Origin: Phycisphaerales bacterium
Lineage (GTDB): Bacteria > Planctomycetota > Phycisphaerae > Tepidisphaerales > Tepidisphaeraceae
DNA length: 9,900 nt
NCBI GenBank assembly: GCA_003153655.1
Contig: PMAK01000073.1
Coordinates: 393 to 10,292, forward strand
Direction of reading: 5' to 3'
Shown here: positions 7,001 to 9,900 of the stretch, piece by piece
Position numbering within the stretch: position 1 is the first letter of the stretch
Layout of the letters: every line of letters begins with the position of its first letter
Program-made: the position numbers and the translations under genes
Notes under the pieces: model-generated
Seen by the model: only the letters and a program-made list of their open reading frames with translations
The model's database searches: none
Told to the model about the DNA's origin: nothing

Positions 7001-7861
7001 CTAACCTGCGGTGTCGCGGAACGCACTGGCGAGTCTGTCAAACTCCTCCGCTTCCCACCATCCGTCGCGATAGAGAACGCGGTGACGTAGTGCGAGTTTT
7101 CGGCCCTTTGCGAGGGTCATCGGCCCGTGAAAGAGAAAAGCCGCGTACATTACGTCGTAGTTTTCGCCCGATCGGCAATACCAGGGCATGGGGGTGCGGG
7201 GATTGCTCGGATGATCGATCATGCCGACGGAAATCTTTGCTTCGGCGTTGGCGTTAACGAAAGCGCGCATCAGAGCCCAGGGGTTGGGTTGGCCGGCGAT
7301 ATTCGGGGTTGATTGGCCGTCCGGCAATAGATAGCTCGCGCCATGGACTTCGCGCGTGGCGCGAAACGCGAGGCCGCCATAACCGCCCCAGGTGGTGTAC
7401 GGCGTTCGATCGAGCAGGAGGTCTTGCATCGCTTCGAGGTTTGTTGTCCAGTCGATTTGTCGCGAGCCGTCCGGCATGGCGGTGATGGCGATTGTGCGGT
7501 GTTCACGGATGACGGGGCCGATTGCTTGAGAAGTCCATTCAAGCTGTTGAACGATTTGCAGCGTGTCCGGCGCGGTGAGTTTGCATTCGGGCCGGCCCAG
7601 GGTTTTTTGGATTCCGAACGGCGGGCGCTCTTCCCAGAAATTGGATTGATTGATGAATTTAATGGCGAACCAGAGGCCGCGATGCCAGATGTGGTCGGAT
7701 GGTTGGAATGCGGTGATTTGATGGCCGGCGGGCGTGCAAAGGGGGTGGAAGCAGGGTTTGGGGAGTTTTTCGTCGAAGAGATAGGTGGCGATGGGGGAGC
7801 CATTGGCGAGAGTGATCTCGACGCGGTTGTCGGAAGTTTGTTTGAATGACAGTGGGTTCAT
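7001..7861 (-). CDS. DUF6807 (PmoA-like) family protein
   Basis: This 286-residue protein has the pattern of the DUF6807 family (Pfam PF14100, formerly called methane oxygenase PmoA, a name that should not be taken as function). The N-terminal part has KPCFHPLCTPAGHQIT (His39, His47) and SDHIWHRGLWFA (Asp56, His57, His60, Arg61), which together are the family signature and may form a binding or active site. The rest is beta-rich, with a conserved-looking DRTPYTTWGGYGGLAFR segment in the middle and a C-terminal FHGPMTLAKGRKLALRHRV strand pair. No signal peptide is evident. The ATG start lies seven bases after the stop of the glycosyl hydrolase gene with no clear Shine-Dalgarno sequence, so translation may be coupled. 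Such proteins are often found in carbohydrate-use loci of Planctomycetes and Bacteroidetes, which fits the neighbours, but the reaction is unknown to me. Confidence 0.85.
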   Translation of the reverse strand: MNPLSFKQTSDNRVEITLANGSPIATYLFDEKLPKPCFHPLCTPAGHQITAFQPSDHIWHRGLWFAIKFINQSNFWEERPPFGIQKTLGRPECKLTAPDTLQIVQQLEWTSQAIGPVIREHRTIAITAMPDGSRQIDWTTNLEAMQDLLLDRTPYTTWGGYGGLAFRATREVHGASYLLPDGQSTPNIAGQPNPWALMRAFVNANAEAKISVGMIDHPSNPRTPMPWYCRSGENYDVMYAAFLFHGPMTLAKGRKLALRHRVLYRDGWWEAEEFDRLASAFRDTAG

Positions 7862-7868
7862 TCGCTAT

Positions 7869-9900
7869 TTACTGGGGATTTGTGATGAGCGTGATTGGGC
7901 CTAGCAAGCCGCTGGGAGCTGGTTGAAATTGTGACGCGGGCTGCGGCACGAAACGTTCGCCGAATTGTTTTACGAGTGCGGCGTAGTCGTAGTTGGGAAA
8001 CCCTTGACCGGCCAGATAGTTCACCGCGGTGTTTGCGACATCGATGCGGATGGTGTTGTCGCCGGGCGTCAGGCAGTTTGTGATGTCGAGACGATAAGGC
8101 GCGCACCAGACCGATCCGGCCCGCTTGTCGTTGATGTATACGACCGCGGCATCGCGCACGGGCGCGTCCAAGTCGGCCGCGAAACTTCGGGAATCCTTGT
8201 TTGCCGATGTCGATGGGCTGGCTTTGCCTAAATCCAGCATTAAATGCGAGCCCGTGCTGAAAAACTCCTGCGGGAGGGTGAAATGATTTGTATAGCTGGC
8301 GATGCCGGAGAAGAATTTGGTTGCCGAATCATCGGCCCAGGAACGAAGAATTTCTACCGGGATAAGTTTTTCGTCTGAGCCGAATTGAACGTTCCAAGTG
8401 GAACTGAAATCAACCAAGGAGTTGGGCGCATTTTGTGGAGTTGCGGATGTCGGCATTTGATTGCTGAAGAGCAGGATCGTCGAGCCATACGGCGGCAGAT
8501 CGAGGGCGACGCGGATGTAGCCTTCGGGATGTCCGAGAACTGGCAGTTGAGTGATTTGGCCGGTGATTGCATCGAGTTGGTAGGCGCAGACGGATTCCTG
8601 GCGGAAGTCGGCGGTGACGGATTTCGGTTGGTTGCTGGTATTGGCGAGGAAATAAATCTCGCCGCCGTCGGTGTGACGGCGGACGAAGCCGATCTCGGGA
8701 GAGACGGGCGAGAATTTGACGTCGGGGCGGGATCGTCTCTCTGCCATGGCGTTTGCGAGTTGGGATTCGTCTTTGACGAAGAGGCCGGGTGCATGGGAGT
8801 CTTCAAAGACGCGTTTCACGATGGCTTGGAGAGATTTTTGATCCGCATCCGTCGCCTTGAAGCCGGGAACGACAGATGGCAGGCGACGGGTTGCGATGAG
8901 CAGGCCATTGTGTTTTGCGAAATCTTCGAGCTTGCGCATGGTGGAGAGCGGGATTCGTTCTACGCCGGCGAGGATGATGGTGCGATAGCGTGCGGTTTCG
9001 CCGAAGATGAGTTGTCCGTCGTCAACGCGGCCGCGGGATTTGAGCAGGCCGTCGTCGAAAAAGTCGAGGCCATAGCCGGCGTCGAGGATGTCGCCGACGA
9101 TCTTGTCGCCGAGACATTTGCCGACGCCATCGGAAAGACTGATGTGACCCGGCGTGAAATTCGCCCAGGCGTCGTCGTTGGCGAGATAGAGGGCGATGTC
9201 GTTCGCGGGGGTTCCCTGACGCATGATGAAACTGACGCGTTGTAAATAGCGGGTGAGATCAGGCGTGACGATGGACCAGGGATTTTGTTCGTCGAAGACG
9301 CCGGCCGCGTAAAAACTCCAGCCTGGGAAGCTGGCACCGGGCGGTGTGTAGGGCCAGCCGTGGCAGATGATCTGATTCACGCCTTGCAGGAAATGCAGAT
9401 CGGCCTCGGCTTTGATGTCGAGCGGGGTGGCGCGAAAGACGGGCGAATGAATCCAGGTGAATGTTTCGGAGGAACAGATGGGGATGCCGAGGAGATGGCA
9501 GGCGGAGGTTGCGTATCGCGTGGGGCGGTAGGTGTGCCATTGAAATCCTTCGCCTTCGGGGAGATCAGAATATTGGTAGCTGGAAAGACCAACCGAGGGT
9601 GAGCCGTAGGCTTGGATGCGGAAGCGGGTATTATGATCGGCGGCGAAGGTTTGTATTTGTTTCAGGAAATAATCGTTGCAGAGTTCCGTGAGGGTTTGGC
9701 CCCAATCGTGGCGGATTTCCGGAGCTTTTGAGTCGGCATTGGCGATGAGCGCGGAAAGAAGCGGGCGGAGATCGTAGCCTCGGCGTTTTTTGAATTCGTC
9801 GAGAAAATGGTTGGTCCAATCTTCGCCATGGCTTTCAAGGCTGTCGCAGAAAATGGCGTATGGGGTGTTGGGCGCGCAAGCGGCCAGTTCGGGTTCGGCG
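7869..9900 (-). CDS. GH106-like glycosyl hydrolase, alpha-L-rhamnosidase type (partial, N terminus outside window)
   Basis: The open frame enters from the right edge (first full codon 9899-9897) and gives 676 residues, so the N terminus and any signal peptide are not visible. The sequence resembles the GH106/PF17132 group of large glycosidases: FCDSLESHGEDWTNHFLDEF followed by KKRRGYDLRPLL, then RFRIQAYGSP, LLGIPICSSETFTW (Glu at visible residue 145), an FLQGVNQIICHGWPY segment and PGWSFYAAGVF. The DSxE glutamate (visible residue 22) and the SSETF glutamate are candidate acidic active-site or calcium residues by analogy. From about visible residue 500 a C-terminal beta-sandwich like the sugar-binding domain of GH2 enzymes begins (TWNVQF, then YINDKRAGSVWCAPYRLDI and GDNTIRIDVANTAVNYL), ending in the typical SGLLGPITL. 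The likely substrate is a rhamnose-containing plant or algal polysaccharide, but specificity in this group is broad. It is the upstream gene of the visible operon. Confidence 0.8.
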   Translation of the reverse strand, partial: AEPELAACAPNTPYAIFCDSLESHGEDWTNHFLDEFKKRRGYDLRPLLSALIANADSKAPEIRHDWGQTLTELCNDYFLKQIQTFAADHNTRFRIQAYGSPSVGLSSYQYSDLPEGEGFQWHTYRPTRYATSACHLLGIPICSSETFTWIHSPVFRATPLDIKAEADLHFLQGVNQIICHGWPYTPPGASFPGWSFYAAGVFDEQNPWSIVTPDLTRYLQRVSFIMRQGTPANDIALYLANDDAWANFTPGHISLSDGVGKCLGDKIVGDILDAGYGLDFFDDGLLKSRGRVDDGQLIFGETARYRTIILAGVERIPLSTMRKLEDFAKHNGLLIATRRLPSVVPGFKATDADQKSLQAIVKRVFEDSHAPGLFVKDESQLANAMAERRSRPDVKFSPVSPEIGFVRRHTDGGEIYFLANTSNQPKSVTADFRQESVCAYQLDAITGQITQLPVLGHPEGYIRVALDLPPYGSTILLFSNQMPTSATPQNAPNSLVDFSSTWNVQFGSDEKLIPVEILRSWADDSATKFFSGIASYTNHFTLPQEFFSTGSHLMLDLGKASPSTSANKDSRSFAADLDAPVRDAAVVYINDKRAGSVWCAPYRLDITNCLTPGDNTIRIDVANTAVNYLAGQGFPNYDYAALVKQFGERFVPQPASQFQPAPSGLLGPITLITNPQ

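Noticed and set aside
7343..7849. Plus-strand open frame of 168 codons
   Set aside because: It is antisense to the DUF6807 gene, which has clear family motifs in the other strand.
8385..9245. Long plus-strand open frame of 286 codons
   Set aside because: It lies wholly opposite the glycosyl hydrolase, is rich in Glu, Gly and Ala as expected from the reverse of this coding bias, and matches no family I recognise.

Overview
The window looks like a piece of a planctomycete chromosome, probably Phycisphaerae or a relative. The strongest clue is the large exported protein at 3656-6037. It carries the LEPR-XLL type N-terminal motif (LEPRLLFS, residues 27-34), a targeting-associated signature found mainly in Planctomycetes, followed by GloVer-type tandem repeats and Ig-like domains. 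The DNA is moderately GC-rich, and several genes appear to start at GTG or TTG. This assignment is an inference, because no rRNA or other marker gene is present.

Left part (1-1494). A minus-strand MutY adenine DNA glycosylase runs off the left edge, with its catalytic Glu and Asp and the first two cluster cysteines visible. Divergent from it is a plus-strand pair: a small DUF4926 protein and, 13 bp later, a small lipoprotein of unknown function with a clear lipobox. Their role is unknown.

Middle part (1495-6037). After a gap that holds an imperfect inverted repeat with an alternative pairing comes a complete type I ABC exporter half-transporter with all nucleotide-binding motifs intact. Next is the 793-residue LEPR-XLL protein. 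Its seven GloVer repeats at about 50-residue spacing suggest one complete seven-bladed beta-propeller, and three Ig-like domains follow. A run of eight G residues and a GGGGATCCCC palindrome sit just upstream of its ribosome binding site.

Right part (6058-9900). Three minus-strand genes are packed head to tail and read from right to left: a GH106-like glycosyl hydrolase (N terminus outside the window), a DUF6807 protein and a ROK-family sugar kinase. Together they look like a carbohydrate-use operon in which the hydrolase releases a sugar, possibly rhamnose, and the kinase phosphorylates sugar in the cytoplasm. The DUF6807 step is not known. The operon converges on the LEPR-XLL gene, with only 20 bp between the two stop codons, and that junction is a 17-bp imperfect tandem duplication.

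I saw no tRNA, rRNA, CRISPR array, transposase or phage gene. Nothing here is clearly a new defence or mobile system. The most unusual items are the hydrolase/DUF6807/ROK cluster with its atypical kinase and the seven-blade propeller protein.
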